Shown: one piece after another, positions 50,028-58,596 of the stretch
Layout of the letters: every line of letters starts with the position of its first letter
Position numbering within the stretch: the first letter of the stretch is position 1
NCBI GenBank assembly: GCA_017539025.1
Contig: JAFYHT010000070.1
Location: 23,819-87,818 of the forward strand
Source of the DNA: Erysipelotrichaceae bacterium
GTDB taxonomy: Bacteria; Bacillota_I; Bacilli_A; Erysipelotrichales; Erysipelotrichaceae
Reading direction: 5' to 3'
DNA: 64,000 nt
Program-made: the position numbers and the translations under genes
Notes under the pieces: generated by a model
Seen by the model: only the letters and a program-made list of their open reading frames with translations
The model's database searches: none
What the model was told of the DNA's origin: nothing

Positions 50028-50627
50028 ATGAAGTATATTAAGATATTATTCGTGCTTGTATTGTTGCTGAACATTGCAGGCTGTTCAAAGAAAGAAGAAA
50101 AGAAAGAAGAGACAAAAGAAGAAAACATTACCGAAACAAGCGGACCGATCTATTGCGAGATCACAGTAAAGGATTATGGAACGATGAAACTGGAACTCTA
50201 TCCGGATATTGCTCCGTTGACGGTAGAGAATTTCGTGAAGCTGGTGAAAGATGGTTTCTATACGGATAACCGTTTCCACAGGATCATCGATGGTTTCATG
50301 ATCCAGGGTGGCATGGATACGACGGGTTCAGTCGAAAGGATCAAGGGCGAATTCCTGTCTAACGGCATCGTCAATGATCTGAAGCATACGGAAGGGGTCA
50401 TCTCCATGGCCAGAGCCAAGGATCCCGATTCCGCTTCTTCGCAGTTCTTCATCATGGTAGGAGACGGAAGCTGGCTGGATGGTGAATATGCGGCTTTCGG
50501 TAAGGTGATCGAGGGCTATGAGGTCGCTTTACAGATCGCAAAGGATGCAAAGCCGATCGACAACAACGGTTCGATCGCACAAGAGGATATGCCGGTCATC
50601 GAATCGATCGTGATCGTTGAAAAATAA
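50028..50627 (+). CDS. Lipoprotein cyclophilin-type peptidyl-prolyl isomerase
   Basis: 199 residues. Lipobox LNIAGC after a hydrophobic signal, a short Glu/Lys-rich linker (KKEEKKEETKEEN), then a single cyclophilin domain: IAPLTVENFVKLVKDGFY, catalytic Arg in FHRIIDGFMIQGG, SQFFIMVGDGSWLDGEYAAFG. It helps fold exported proteins at the outer membrane face. GAGGT precedes ATG, and TATAAT lies upstream. Single-gene unit with its own terminator. Confidence 0.93.
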   Translation: MKYIKILFVLVLLLNIAGCSKKEEKKEETKEENITETSGPIYCEITVKDYGTMKLELYPDIAPLTVENFVKLVKDGFYTDNRFHRIIDGFMIQGGMDTTGSVERIKGEFLSNGIVNDLKHTEGVISMARAKDPDSASSQFFIMVGDGSWLDGEYAAFGKVIEGYEVALQIAKDAKPIDNNGSIAQEDMPVIESIVIVEK

Positions 50628-50638
50628 GGATCATTCAG

Positions 50639-50670
50639 GCTCCTGAGACATTGAATTCAGGAGCTTTTTT
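50639..50670 (+). terminator. Rho-independent terminator
   Basis: GCTCCTGA (50639-50646) and TCAGGAGC (50657-50664), TTTTTT. Confidence 0.88.
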
Positions 50671-50740
50671 CTTTCTTTGTGGTAATTCTGTGTGAAATAT
50701 CATTTCAAAGCGTTTACATCGAAATATTAGCTCTATTTCT

Positions 50741-50769
50741 TTGACATTGATCATAAAATACATGACAAT
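50741..50769 (+). promoter_or_regulatory. Promoter of the hydrolase-dipeptidase pair
   Basis: TTGACA (50741-50746), 17 bases, GACAAT (50764-50769), then ATG after six bases. The transcript of the hydrolase gene is probably leaderless. Confidence 0.65.
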
Positions 50770-50775
50770 TTAGGT

Positions 50776-51525
50776 ATGGATATAAAGTATATTACATTCG
50801 GAAGCGGGCCAAAAACGATGGTCATCCTTCCGGGTCTCTCTTTGAGACCAGTCAGTGAAACACCGCAGGCAGTGATCAATGCTTATGAGATATTTGCGAC
50901 AGATTATACTGTCTACCTTTTTGATTATAAAGAGGATCCTGGAGAGGGTCTCAAGATTGAGGATATGGCAGAGGATGTCGCTCAGGCAATAGAAGAAATG
51001 GAGTTGAAAGATATCTATCTCTATGGCGTGTCAATGGGCGGTATGGTGGCGCAGTGTCTGACTCTGAATCATCCGGATCTGGTGAAAAAGCTGGTCCTGT
51101 GTTCAACTGTCAGTAAGGTCGATCCTGAAAGGAAGACCTCAGTATGGCTGAAATATGCCAAAGAAAAAGATATCTTGAGGCTGATCGATGCCTTCATGAA
51201 AGATGTTTATACGAAAGAACTGTATGAACAGTTCATCGATATGATGATCTCGATGTACAAGTCTCTGACTGATGAGGAGCTCAAGGCTTTCACGATCAGA
51301 CTGGAAGCCTGCCAGGGCTTTGATATCATGGAAAGACTTGGTGAGATCAAGATCCCTGTTCTGGTATTGGGTTCCAGATGCGATCAGGTATTTACAGTCG
51401 AAGAGATGGGTGAAACAGCCCGTATCTTAAAATGTGAATCCTACTTCTATGACGGATATTCCCACGCGGTCTATGACGAGGCGGAAGATATCAAAGACAG
51501 GATCAATGAATTCTTTATGAGATAG
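50776..51525 (+). CDS. Alpha/beta hydrolase
   Basis: 249 residues. Nucleophile Ser in YGVSMGGMVAQ, acid probably in LGSRCDQVF, His in GYSHAVYDE. It resembles small esterases/3-oxoadipate enol-lactonase-like proteins; substrate unknown. It lies 10 bases before the C69 dipeptidase, so they are co-transcribed from the promoter just upstream. Confidence 0.88.
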   Translation: MDIKYITFGSGPKTMVILPGLSLRPVSETPQAVINAYEIFATDYTVYLFDYKEDPGEGLKIEDMAEDVAQAIEEMELKDIYLYGVSMGGMVAQCLTLNHPDLVKKLVLCSTVSKVDPERKTSVWLKYAKEKDILRLIDAFMKDVYTKELYEQFIDMMISMYKSLTDEELKAFTIRLEACQGFDIMERLGEIKIPVLVLGSRCDQVFTVEEMGETARILKCESYFYDGYSHAVYDEAEDIKDRINEFFMR

Positions 51526-51535
51526 GAGAATATGT

Positions 51536-52996
51536 ATGGCTTGTACGACGATACTGGTAGGCAAGAAGGCTTCTTATGATGGTTCGACGATGATCGCCAG
51601 GAACGATGACGGTCGTTTTGATGTGAAGAAACTCATCACTGTCGATCCAAAGAAACAGCCCCGCAAATACACCAGCAAGATCGCTCACCTGAGCATCGAG
51701 CTTCCTGATAATCCGATGACTTATACATCGACGCCTTCCGTCGATCTCAAGAACGGCATCTGGGCGGCCAACGGCATCAACGAGGCCAATGTCGGTATGA
51801 CGGCAACGGAGACGATCTCGACCAATCCGAGAGTATTGGGTGCCGATCCTTATGTGATCTATCAGGAAAAGAAGGGAAAACAGAAGGAAGTTCCCGGCGG
51901 TCTTGGCGAAGAAGACTACGTCGTACTGGTATTGCCTTATATCAGAAGTGCCAGAGAAGGCGTCAAGAGATTAGGGGAACTGCTGGAAAAATATGGAACC
52001 TATGAGCCAAACGGCATCGCCTTCAATGACGAGAATGAAGTCTGGTGGCTAGAGACCATCGGCGGTCATCACTGGATGGCCAAGAGGATCAAGGATGAAG
52101 AATATGCGATCATGCCTAACCAGTTAGGCATCGATCAGTTCGATCTGGAAGATGCCTATGGCGATCAGAAGTATCACATGTGCTGTTCTGATCTCAAGGA
52201 TTTCATCGAAAGGAATCACCTGGATCTCAACAAGGGAAAGACCTTCAATCCGCGTTACTGTTTCGGTTCCCATGATGATGGGGATCATGTATACAACACG
52301 CCAAGAGGGTGGTTCATGGGTAGATACTTCAACCCGAATACCTACAAGTGGGATGGAGAAGATGCCGACTATACGCCGGAGAGCGATGATATCCCATGGT
52401 CCATGGTTGCGGAAAAGAAGATCACGGTAGAAGATGTCAAATATATCTTGTCTTCCTACTATCAGGGAACGCCATACAATCCTTACCAGAAGTATGACGA
52501 TCCTAAGAAAGGGATCTACCGTCCGATCGGTATCTCCCGTACCGGAGTCATGGCAGTCCTGCAGATCAGAGGCTATATGCCTGAAAAACTCAAGGGAGTG
52601 GAATGGATCTGTTTCGGTGCCAATCCGTTCAATACGGTCGTTCCGCTTTATACGAACACATCAAAGATGCCGAAGTATATGAGTGAGGTATCTCTGGATG
52701 TATCGACTGATAACTTCTACTGGGGTTCCAGACTCATCGGTGCTCTGGCTGATCCGCATTTCGGTACATGTATCCAGCATATCGAAAGATATCAGATGAA
52801 AGTCCCGGCAAAGGGACATCAGCTGATCAGGGAATACGATGAGAAGATGATGAAGGATAATGATTTCTCATTGATCGACGAGGCAAACGAAAAGATCTGT
52901 GAGATGGCAAAGAAGGAAACACTGGATACTTTAGGCAAGGTACTACTGGATGCCAGTGTCCACATGAAGTGTTCCTATAACCGTTCCGATAACTAA
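51536..52996 (+). CDS. C69-family dipeptidase (PepD-like)
   Basis: 486 residues, N-terminal nucleophile hydrolase. The N-terminal Cys3 (MACTTILVGKKASYDGS) should become the nucleophile, with GSTMIARNDD typical. Then NAEANVGMTATET-like NEANVGMTATETI and WWLETIGGHHWMAKR. It hydrolyses dipeptides in the cytoplasm. AGGAGAAT lies before ATG 51536. Confidence 0.92.
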   Translation: MACTTILVGKKASYDGSTMIARNDDGRFDVKKLITVDPKKQPRKYTSKIAHLSIELPDNPMTYTSTPSVDLKNGIWAANGINEANVGMTATETISTNPRVLGADPYVIYQEKKGKQKEVPGGLGEEDYVVLVLPYIRSAREGVKRLGELLEKYGTYEPNGIAFNDENEVWWLETIGGHHWMAKRIKDEEYAIMPNQLGIDQFDLEDAYGDQKYHMCCSDLKDFIERNHLDLNKGKTFNPRYCFGSHDDGDHVYNTPRGWFMGRYFNPNTYKWDGEDADYTPESDDIPWSMVAEKKITVEDVKYILSSYYQGTPYNPYQKYDDPKKGIYRPIGISRTGVMAVLQIRGYMPEKLKGVEWICFGANPFNTVVPLYTNTSKMPKYMSEVSLDVSTDNFYWGSRLIGALADPHFGTCIQHIERYQMKVPAKGHQLIREYDEKMMKDNDFSLIDEANEKICEMAKKETLDTLGKVLLDASVHMKCSYNRSDN

Positions 52997-52998
52997 AG

Positions 52999-53023
52999 AA
53001 GATCCCTGCATAAGGGATCTTTT
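52999..53023. terminator. Bidirectional terminator
   Basis: AAGATCCCT (52999-53007), loop GCATA, AGGGATCTT (53013-53021), TTTT. Confidence 0.88.
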
Positions 53024-54401
53024 ACATGAGCAAGTCGATAGCTGTTTTCAGATGATCCAGATATTCGTTCATCTGTTTTAATGGGATACCGCTGTATCCG
53101 ATCATGATCATGTTTTCATGTCCTGTTTTCCGATCGAAATAAAGGTCTGATATCGGATAGACAGCGACATCTTCTTCATGAAAGATCTTTAAGAGATCTT
53201 TCTTTTTGTTTGGGATCTCAAGCACGAAATGGCTTCCGCCGCCGATGCCATAGATCTTGATCTTGTCCTGATAGTTCTCATGAAAGAAATCGATGATCAT
53301 GTTGTGTTTTTTTCTTAAAGAATTTCTCATCCTGTTGATGCGTTTTCGATATTCGCCGCTTTTCAGATAATTGGACAGTGTCATCTGTATCAGCAGGGAT
53401 GTCCCCGAATGGAATGATTGTAACGGAAGGGATATGCCTGCAGGGAAGACGATATAGGAGACTCTCAGATCCGGTGAAAGGGATTTGGAGAAGGATCCCA
53501 GATAGATGACCCGCTCATGTAAGTCCAGAGAATACAATGCGGGTATCGGACGTTCCCTGTAACGCAGTTCGGAATCATAGTCGTCTTCGATGATGTAGCC
53601 GTCATTTTCTTTCGCCCATTTCAACAGTTCGAATCGTCTTGCGATCGGAAGGATCATTCCCATAGGGAACTGATGAGAAGGGGTCAGACAGACAAGAGTA
53701 TGCGAGAGTTTTCCGATCTGATCGATCCTGATCCCGTTATCATCCAAGGGGATGGGATGGATCTTGTAGGAAGCTTTTTCAAAAACATTGCGGACATCCC
53801 TGTGTCCGGGATCTTCGATCGCAACATCATAGTCTTTATGATCAAAAAACTCTGCCAGCAGATTCAGAGAATATCGATGACCACCGGTGATCACGATCTG
53901 TTTGGGATCGCAATCAACACCTCGAACTTCTCTTAAATGTTCTGCGATCTGCTTACGGAACGAGAATAATCCCTGGGGTTCAAGATCGTTGAGGATCGTT
54001 TTTTCTTCCAGTTCGTTCAGAGCCTCTTTCAAAGCTTTTCGAAAGGCTTTTGTCTGATAGAAATTGGGTTCGATGGAGCCATAGCGGAAGTCATAGCGAT
54101 AGGTCTTTTCTTCGTTTTCAGAATTCAAAATGACCGCATCTTTTTCATTCTGCATGTTGTTTTCAGGCAGTTCTTCCACATAAAAACCGGATCCGATCTT
54201 TGAAGAGATGAAGCCTTCCGATTCCAGCTGCTGGTAGGCATTTAAGACACTGTTGCGGCTGATGTGATAATCCTGGGCCAGAGTCCTGGTGGCAGGGAGG
54301 CGTTCATGCGCTTTTAAAGTATTGGAAATGATCTGTTCCTTGAACTGTTCATAGATCTGTTGATAGATCGGTGTTTTTATTTCTTTATTCAGTTCCAGCA
54401 T
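53022..54401 (-). CDS. MocR-type transcriptional regulator (GntR wHTH + aminotransferase-like)
   Basis: 459 residues. N-terminal GntR winged helix (residues 1-75: PATRTLAQDYHISRNSVLNA) joined to a class I aminotransferase-like domain with the PLP lysine at Lys306 in LGSFSKSLSP and IEDDYDSELRYR for the pyridine ring. MocR proteins of the PdxR type sense pyridoxal phosphate or an amino acid and control vitamin B6 or GABA genes. It is divergent from an ECF S component, its likely target; two direct repeats lie in the shared control region. Confidence 0.9.
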   Translation of the reverse strand: MLELNKEIKTPIYQQIYEQFKEQIISNTLKAHERLPATRTLAQDYHISRNSVLNAYQQLESEGFISSKIGSGFYVEELPENNMQNEKDAVILNSENEEKTYRYDFRYGSIEPNFYQTKAFRKALKEALNELEEKTILNDLEPQGLFSFRKQIAEHLREVRGVDCDPKQIVITGGHRYSLNLLAEFFDHKDYDVAIEDPGHRDVRNVFEKASYKIHPIPLDDNGIRIDQIGKLSHTLVCLTPSHQFPMGMILPIARRFELLKWAKENDGYIIEDDYDSELRYRERPIPALYSLDLHERVIYLGSFSKSLSPDLRVSYIVFPAGISLPLQSFHSGTSLLIQMTLSNYLKSGEYRKRINRMRNSLRKKHNMIIDFFHENYQDKIKIYGIGGGSHFVLEIPNKKKDLLKIFHEEDVAVYPISDLYFDRKTGHENMIMIGYSGIPLKQMNEYLDHLKTAIDLLM

Positions 54402-54404
54402 GAT

Positions 54405-54444
54405 AAATTGGTACTATTAAATTATACGAAATTGGTACTTTTAA
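54405..54444. promoter_or_regulatory. Direct-repeat operator between MocR and ECF genes
   Basis: AAATTGGTACTATTAA (54405-54420) and AAATTGGTACTTTTAA (54429-54444) differ at one base and are 24 bases apart, the kind of direct repeat bound by MocR regulators. A minus-strand promoter (TTTACT, 17 bases, TATAAT) for the regulator runs through them, so autorepression is likely. Confidence 0.72.
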
Positions 54445-54491
54445 GTAAATCAATTTACTGATAACTTATTATTGAAAGAAGGTGAAAACCT

Positions 54492-55064
54492 ATGACGAAT
54501 GTAAAAACGAGAAAGCTTGTATATACAGCCATGTTTGCGGTGATCAACTATGTGGCATTCACTTACGGCAAGATCACGATCCCGATCACAGCCGGAACTT
54601 CGACTGCGATCCATATCGCCAATGCGATCGTTGTCATCTCTTCCTGGTTTCTGGGTCCGATCTATGGCGGATTGTCCGGTGCGATCGGCCTTTCGATCGC
54701 TGATGTCCTGGATCCCCGTTATATCGTTTCGGCACCAAAGACTTTCCTGTTAAAATTTCTGATCGGTCTGATCTCAGGTACAGTTGCGAAAAATCTCCAT
54801 CTGAAGGAAAAGACGGATAAGAAAGAGATCACACTGATCTGTGCTTTTTCGGCATTCTGCGGTCTTGGTTTCAATGTGGTCGCCGATCCGATCGTCGGTT
54901 ATTTCTACAGGAATTATCTTTTGGGCATCCCACAGGATGCGGCTAAGATCATTGCGACATGGGTCGCAGGTACGACAGCCATCAATGCGGTCGTTTGCGT
55001 ATTTATTTCCGTGATATTATACTTAGCTCTGTATAAGAGTTTTTTACCGAGGCTGCCTGAATGA
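54492..55064 (+). CDS. ECF transporter S component
   Basis: 190 residues, about six membrane helices, start MTNVKTRKLVYTAMFAVINY. The pattern, with a GPIYGGLSGAIGLSIADVLD loop, is that of the substrate-binding S unit of energy-coupling factor vitamin importers. The divergent MocR regulator suggests vitamin B6 (a PdxU-like role), though this is inference. The EcfA/A'/T module is not in the window and must be shared. A thiol-lipoprotein gene overlaps its stop. Confidence 0.85.
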   Translation: MTNVKTRKLVYTAMFAVINYVAFTYGKITIPITAGTSTAIHIANAIVVISSWFLGPIYGGLSGAIGLSIADVLDPRYIVSAPKTFLLKFLIGLISGTVAKNLHLKEKTDKKEITLICAFSAFCGLGFNVVADPIVGYFYRNYLLGIPQDAAKIIATWVAGTTAINAVVCVFISVILYLALYKSFLPRLPE

Positions 55065-55810
55065 GAAAGAAACTGATCGGAATACTGTTATGTATATTGA
55101 TGATGTTGTCTTTTTCGTCATGTAAGAAAGAAGAGGAGAAAGTACCTGACAGCGGATCGCAGGCTTGCGACATTGCTGATGATGAATGCGGTGATGACAG
55201 CACTTCAAGTACTCTTGCGTTTAAGGAAGCCTATGAATCTTTAAACGGTACGACCAATGCTTCAGGCAAGGAAAACAGGACCATCAGTATTCCTGAGGAT
55301 CATCCTTTTGAGGAGACAGAACCTTCCAAAGTCATCGAGATGATCGAAAACAAAGAAACGTTCTATCTCTATGTCGGAGATGAGATGTGCCCATGGTGCA
55401 GATCGGTCATCGAAAAGGCCATTGAGGTCGCAAAAAAGGCCGGTATCAAAAAGATCTATTACCTGCAGATATGGGATGATGAACATAACGAAATATTAAG
55501 GAACCAGTATGTCCTTGAAGAAGGAGAGCTGGTGGAAAAGGTGGAAACAAGACCTGAGTATGAAAAACTCCTGGAATATTTCGATGAAGTCCTCTCGGAT
55601 TACACATTGAAAGATGAAGACGGAAATGTCGTTGAGGTAGGACAGAAAAGGATCTATGCGCCGAATTTCTTCTATGTAGAAAATGGTAAAGTCAATAGAT
55701 TCACCACCGGCACTTCTGAAAAGCAGGAAGATGCCAGACAGGAATTGAGCGATGACATCATCGCCGATGAGATAGATATGTTTGAAGAGTTTTTTGGAGC
55801 AGAAAGATGA
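55061..55810 (+). CDS. Lipoprotein with thioredoxin-like CPWC motif
   Basis: 249 residues. Signal and lipobox MRKKLIGILLCILMMLSFSSC, an acidic linker, then a thioredoxin-like domain with the redox motif CPWC in LYVGDEMCPWCRSVIEKAI. A segment of about 60 extra residues follows before the closing strand (FFYVENGKVNRFTTG). It should act as a thiol-disulphide enzyme on the outer face. It overlaps the ECF gene by four bases and DUF3842 by four bases, so all three form an operon. Confidence 0.85.
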   Translation: MRKKLIGILLCILMMLSFSSCKKEEEKVPDSGSQACDIADDECGDDSTSSTLAFKEAYESLNGTTNASGKENRTISIPEDHPFEETEPSKVIEMIENKETFYLYVGDEMCPWCRSVIEKAIEVAKKAGIKKIYYLQIWDDEHNEILRNQYVLEEGELVEKVETRPEYEKLLEYFDEVLSDYTLKDEDGNVVEVGQKRIYAPNFFYVENGKVNRFTTGTSEKQEDARQELSDDIIADEIDMFEEFFGAER

Positions 55811-56211
55811 AGATAGCAGTAATCGACGGCCAGGGCGGCAATATCGGAAAGCAGCTGGTCAAACAGATCAAGGACAGTTTTGAGAATGTCACTGTCAGAG
55901 CGATCGGAACTAATTCCATCGCGACCGGAAACATGTTGAAGGGCGGAGCGGATGAAGCAGCGACCGGTGAGAACGCGATGATCGTTGCCTGCCATCAGGC
56001 AGATATCATCGTCGGTCCTGTCGGGATCGCCATCCCCAATTCTCTGCTTGGAGAAGTGACCACAAAGATGGCGGAAGCAGTCGGCTCCAGTGATGCCAAG
56101 AAGATCCTGATCCCGTTCAACAAATGCGATGTCAATATCCCGGGAGTGAAGGATAAAAGCACTTCGCAGCTGATCGATGAGGCATTGGATCTGATCCGTG
56201 ATATAATATAA
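55807..56211 (+). CDS. DUF3842 family protein
   Basis: 134 residues. A Rossmann-like N-terminus IAVIDGQGGNIGKQL, then IGTNSIATGNMLKGGADEAATGENAM, and IVGPVGIAIPNSLLGEVT match DUF3842. Cytoplasmic, function unknown. It commonly sits next to ECF S components, and here it lies between two of them. Its stop is followed at once by the structured leader of the next ECF gene; a TATAAT at 56202-56207 inside its last codons may start that leader. Confidence 0.85.
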   Translation: MKIAVIDGQGGNIGKQLVKQIKDSFENVTVRAIGTNSIATGNMLKGGADEAATGENAMIVACHQADIIVGPVGIAIPNSLLGEVTTKMAEAVGSSDAKKILIPFNKCDVNIPGVKDKSTSQLIDEALDLIRDII

Positions 56212-56213
56212 CA

Positions 56214-56322
56214 GTCATCACTGAAGTGATGATATCGGGCTGAAGCCTCAGTATTTCTAAAACAACTTATCGATATCATGAAGGTATCGCTTTCTCGGCA
56301 AGAGGAGGAGATACCTTTATTT
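56214..56322 (+). ncRNA. Candidate terminator-type riboswitch before ECF S gene
   Basis: A complete switch layout is visible by hand. P1: ATGATATCG (56229-56237) with CGATATCAT (56271-56279), enclosing a 33-base aptamer-like core with CTGA/TCAG (56240-56251). Terminator: AAGGTATC (56281-56288) with GATACCTT (56310-56317), inner CTTTCTC/GAGGAGG, then TTTATTT. Antiterminator: CGATATC (56271-56277) with GGTATCG (56283-56289), exclusive of both. An upstream hairpin TCATCAC/GTGATGA (56215-56232) competes with P1. It does not match riboswitch classes I know. The ligand would be the vitamin imported by the next gene. Confidence 0.6.
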
Positions 56323-56336
56323 ATGGAGAAAAATGT

Positions 56337-56855
56337 ATGAACAGAACTAAACAACTCGTATTGACCGCATTATTTGTCGCCATCGGCGTCGTCCTTCCTC
56401 AGGCATTCCACATGATCCCGAATGCCGGAAGCATCTTCCTTCCGATGCATATCCCTGTACTGGTTGCGGGATATGCCGTAGGTCCTTTCTTTGGAGCGAT
56501 CTGCGGTTTCCTGACGCCGCTACTTTCCCATTTCATCTTTGGCATGCCTCCAACACCGATGCTTGGACAGATGCTTTGTGAACTGGCAGTCTATGGTTTC
56601 ATGACCGGCTTACTCAACAGAGTGTTGAAGATCGAAAACGACTATGTCAAGGCATATGCCGTACTGATCTTAAGCATGTTATGCGGAAGACTTGTCTATG
56701 GTGTATTGAACGCTTTGATCTTCAAGGCAGGGAACTATTCTCTGCAGATGTGGCTTTCTGCTGCTTTCATCAAGGCTGTTCCGGGCATCATCATTCAGTT
56801 ATTACTGATCCCGGTGCTGGTCGTCAGACTCAAGAAGGCAAAACTTTTCGATTAA
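56337..56855 (+). CDS. ECF transporter S component
   Basis: 172 residues, about five or six helices (MNRTKQLVLTALFVAIGVVL, SIFLPMHIPVLVAGYAVGPFFGAICGF). An S unit for a vitamin or cofactor; the sequence does not identify which. GGAG (56324-56327) lies about ten bases before ATG 56337. It is preceded by the candidate riboswitch, whose terminator ends 15 bases upstream, so the ligand probably represses its own uptake. Confidence 0.88.
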   Translation: MNRTKQLVLTALFVAIGVVLPQAFHMIPNAGSIFLPMHIPVLVAGYAVGPFFGAICGFLTPLLSHFIFGMPPTPMLGQMLCELAVYGFMTGLLNRVLKIENDYVKAYAVLILSMLCGRLVYGVLNALIFKAGNYSLQMWLSAAFIKAVPGIIIQLLLIPVLVVRLKKAKLFD

Positions 56856-56862
56856 GAAAATT

Positions 56863-56890
56863 CAGCTCTCGCATATGCGGGAGCTGTTTT
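56863..56890 (+). terminator. Rho-independent terminator
   Basis: CAGCTCTCGC, loop ATAT, GCGGGAGCTG, TTTT, with one T-G pair. Confidence 0.82.
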
Positions 56891-56905
56891 CATATAGATA
56901 GGCAT

Positions 56906-56939
56906 AAACTTCTGTATAGCAGATGCTATAGAGAAGTTT
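56906..56939. repeat. Long inverted repeat
   Basis: AAACTTCT-G-TATAGC and GCTATA-G-AGAAGTTT form a near-perfect 14-pair hairpin with one G-G mismatch and loop AGAT. It has no T-run and lies between two other terminators. Confidence 0.6.
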
Positions 56940-56944
56940 GAAGA

Positions 56945-56973
56945 CAAAAAAACAGAAGCATTTCGCTTCTGTC
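56945..56973 (-). terminator. Terminator of the hsp20 gene
   Basis: On the minus strand ACAGAAGC, GAAAT, GCTTCTGT and then TTTTTTT. Confidence 0.88.
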
Positions 56974-56987
56974 TTGTATTGAATGAT

Positions 56988-57404
56988 TTAGTCGATCGTG
57001 ACAGTCTGTTTTGTTTCGATCGATTTCTGTTCCTTGGAAGGAAGTACGATATTTAAGATACCGTTTTCGAATTTTGCCTTGACATCTTCAGCCTTGATGT
57101 TTTCACCGACATAGAAGCTTCTTGAGCAGCTGCCGAATCTTCTTTCAGATCTGATCAGATTGCCTTTGGCATCTTTTTCTTCGCTCGAAACATTGTGAGT
57201 AGCTTTGATATTCAGATAGCCGTCGATCAGTTCCATCTGGACATCTTCTTTCTGATAGCCAGGGAGTTCGATATCGAGGTTGTAGTAGCCGTCTTTTTCG
57301 AATACATCAGTTCTCATAACGGAATTGTTATATACCGGTTCTTTTGCGAAGAATCCATCAAACATATCATCGAATACATCTAAATTTCTTGGAAAATACT
57401 TCAT
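56988..57404 (-). CDS. Hsp20/alpha-crystallin small heat-shock protein
   Basis: 138 residues from ATG 57404, chosen because AGGAGG is eight bases upstream. N-terminal arm FPRNLDVFDDMFDGFF, alpha-crystallin domain with VFEKDGYYNLDIELPGYQKE, RRFGSCSRSFYVGE and GILNIVLPSKEQ. An ATP-independent holdase that binds unfolding proteins. A CIRCE operator lies over its -35, so HrcA should repress it until heat stress. Confidence 0.93.
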   Translation of the reverse strand: MKYFPRNLDVFDDMFDGFFAKEPVYNNSVMRTDVFEKDGYYNLDIELPGYQKEDVQMELIDGYLNIKATHNVSSEEKDAKGNLIRSERRFGSCSRSFYVGENIKAEDVKAKFENGILNIVLPSKEQKSIETKQTVTID

Positions 57405-57463
57405 TTTCATTACCTCCTGTACAGGGACTTCAATTACCCTACACCTATATAGTATCACAATAA

Positions 57464-57490
57464 TTAGCACTGTCAAGCATTAAGTGCTAG
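57464..57490 (-). promoter_or_regulatory. CIRCE (HrcA) operator and promoter of hsp20
   Basis: TTAGCACTG (57464-57472) and AAGTGCTAG (57482-57490) with a 9-base spacer match CIRCE with two changes. On the minus strand TTGACA (57476-57471) falls inside it, followed by TACTAT after 16 bases. A further half-site AAGTGCTAA lies at 57505-57513. Confidence 0.82.
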
Positions 57491-57549
57491 CAACAGTGAT
57501 AAACAAGTGCTAAATTAGAGTAGAGATAAGAAAAATGCGCATGGCGCAT

Positions 57550-58470
57550 TTATTCGAACAATGGAGTGGAGTAGTATCTTTCGCCTGTATCAGGTAAGAC
57601 GGTTACGACTGTCTTGCCTTTTCCGAGTTTTCTGGCGAGCTTCAAGGCAGCTGCCACATTGGTCCCGGAAGAGATCCCGCATAAGAGGCCTTCTTCCTTG
57701 GCCAGGCGTTTGGCGACCTTGAGAGCTTCATCATCAGTGATGATACAGATATCGGAGTAGATATCCTGATCCAGGATAGGAGGAATGACGCCGTCACCGA
57801 TCCCCATCTGGATATGAGTTCCGATCGGCTTGTTGGACAGTATCGCCGCATTTTCCGGTTCGGCGACCCAGATCTCGATATCCGGGTTGTGTTCCTTCAG
57901 TACTGTACCGATACCTGTTAGTGTTCCACCTGTTCCGAAACCGCAGCAGAAACCGTCGATGTGAGGAAGATCTTTCACGATCTCTTCACCGGTGATCCTT
58001 TGAGCTGCGACATTGGCAGGATTTTCAAACTGTCCGGGAACAAAGACATAAGGGTCTTCCCTGGCAGAGTTTTCTACGATCTTCTGACACTTGGCGATAC
58101 ATTCACCGATGTTTCCTTCATCGTGGACCAGTCTGATCTGTGCCCCATACATGGAGATCAGATGTCTTCTTTCGATGGAGACCGAGTCAGGCATGACGAT
58201 GATGACGCGATAGCCTTTAATGGCGCCGATCATGGCCAGGGCAATGCCCTGATTGCCTGAGGTACATTCGACGATGACGGAGTTCTCGTTGAGAAGTCCC
58301 TGTTTTTCTGCTTCGTTGATCATATTGAAGGCAGTTCTGGTCTTGATGGATCCGCCGAGATTGACGGCCTCGAATTTGCCATAAATATCGGCACAGCCTT
58401 CTTCCGAGATCCGATTCAGTTTTATCAATGGTGTATTGCCTATGGCATCCAAAGTATTGGTATATAACAT
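57550..58470 (-). CDS. cysK: Cysteine synthase (O-acetylserine sulfhydrylase)
   Basis: 306 residues from ATG 58470. PLP-dependent beta family: IGNTPLIKLN, PLP lysine in GGSIKTRTAF, substrate loop CTSGNQGIALA, GFGTGGTLTGIG and C-terminal SSGTNVAAALKLA. The usual KDR of the lysine motif is KTR here, and the Ser/Gly loop carries Gln instead of Thr (TSGNQG is standard). It makes cysteine from O-acetylserine and sulfide. No serine acetyltransferase is adjacent. No ribosome site is evident before the start. Confidence 0.9.
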   Translation of the reverse strand: MLYTNTLDAIGNTPLIKLNRISEEGCADIYGKFEAVNLGGSIKTRTAFNMINEAEKQGLLNENSVIVECTSGNQGIALAMIGAIKGYRVIIVMPDSVSIERRHLISMYGAQIRLVHDEGNIGECIAKCQKIVENSAREDPYVFVPGQFENPANVAAQRITGEEIVKDLPHIDGFCCGFGTGGTLTGIGTVLKEHNPDIEIWVAEPENAAILSNKPIGTHIQMGIGDGVIPPILDQDIYSDICIITDDEALKVAKRLAKEEGLLCGISSGTNVAAALKLARKLGKGKTVVTVLPDTGERYYSTPLFE

Positions 58471-58596
58471 GAGTTTAATGTAACACATTTTTATCGCTTT
58501 GCGTTCAAAGATTGTATTTCAATGGAAATATGATTCTTACTTTTTTGAAAAGACAGTTTCTTTTGTCTGATGAGAATCGGAAAGAAAAGCGATAGA

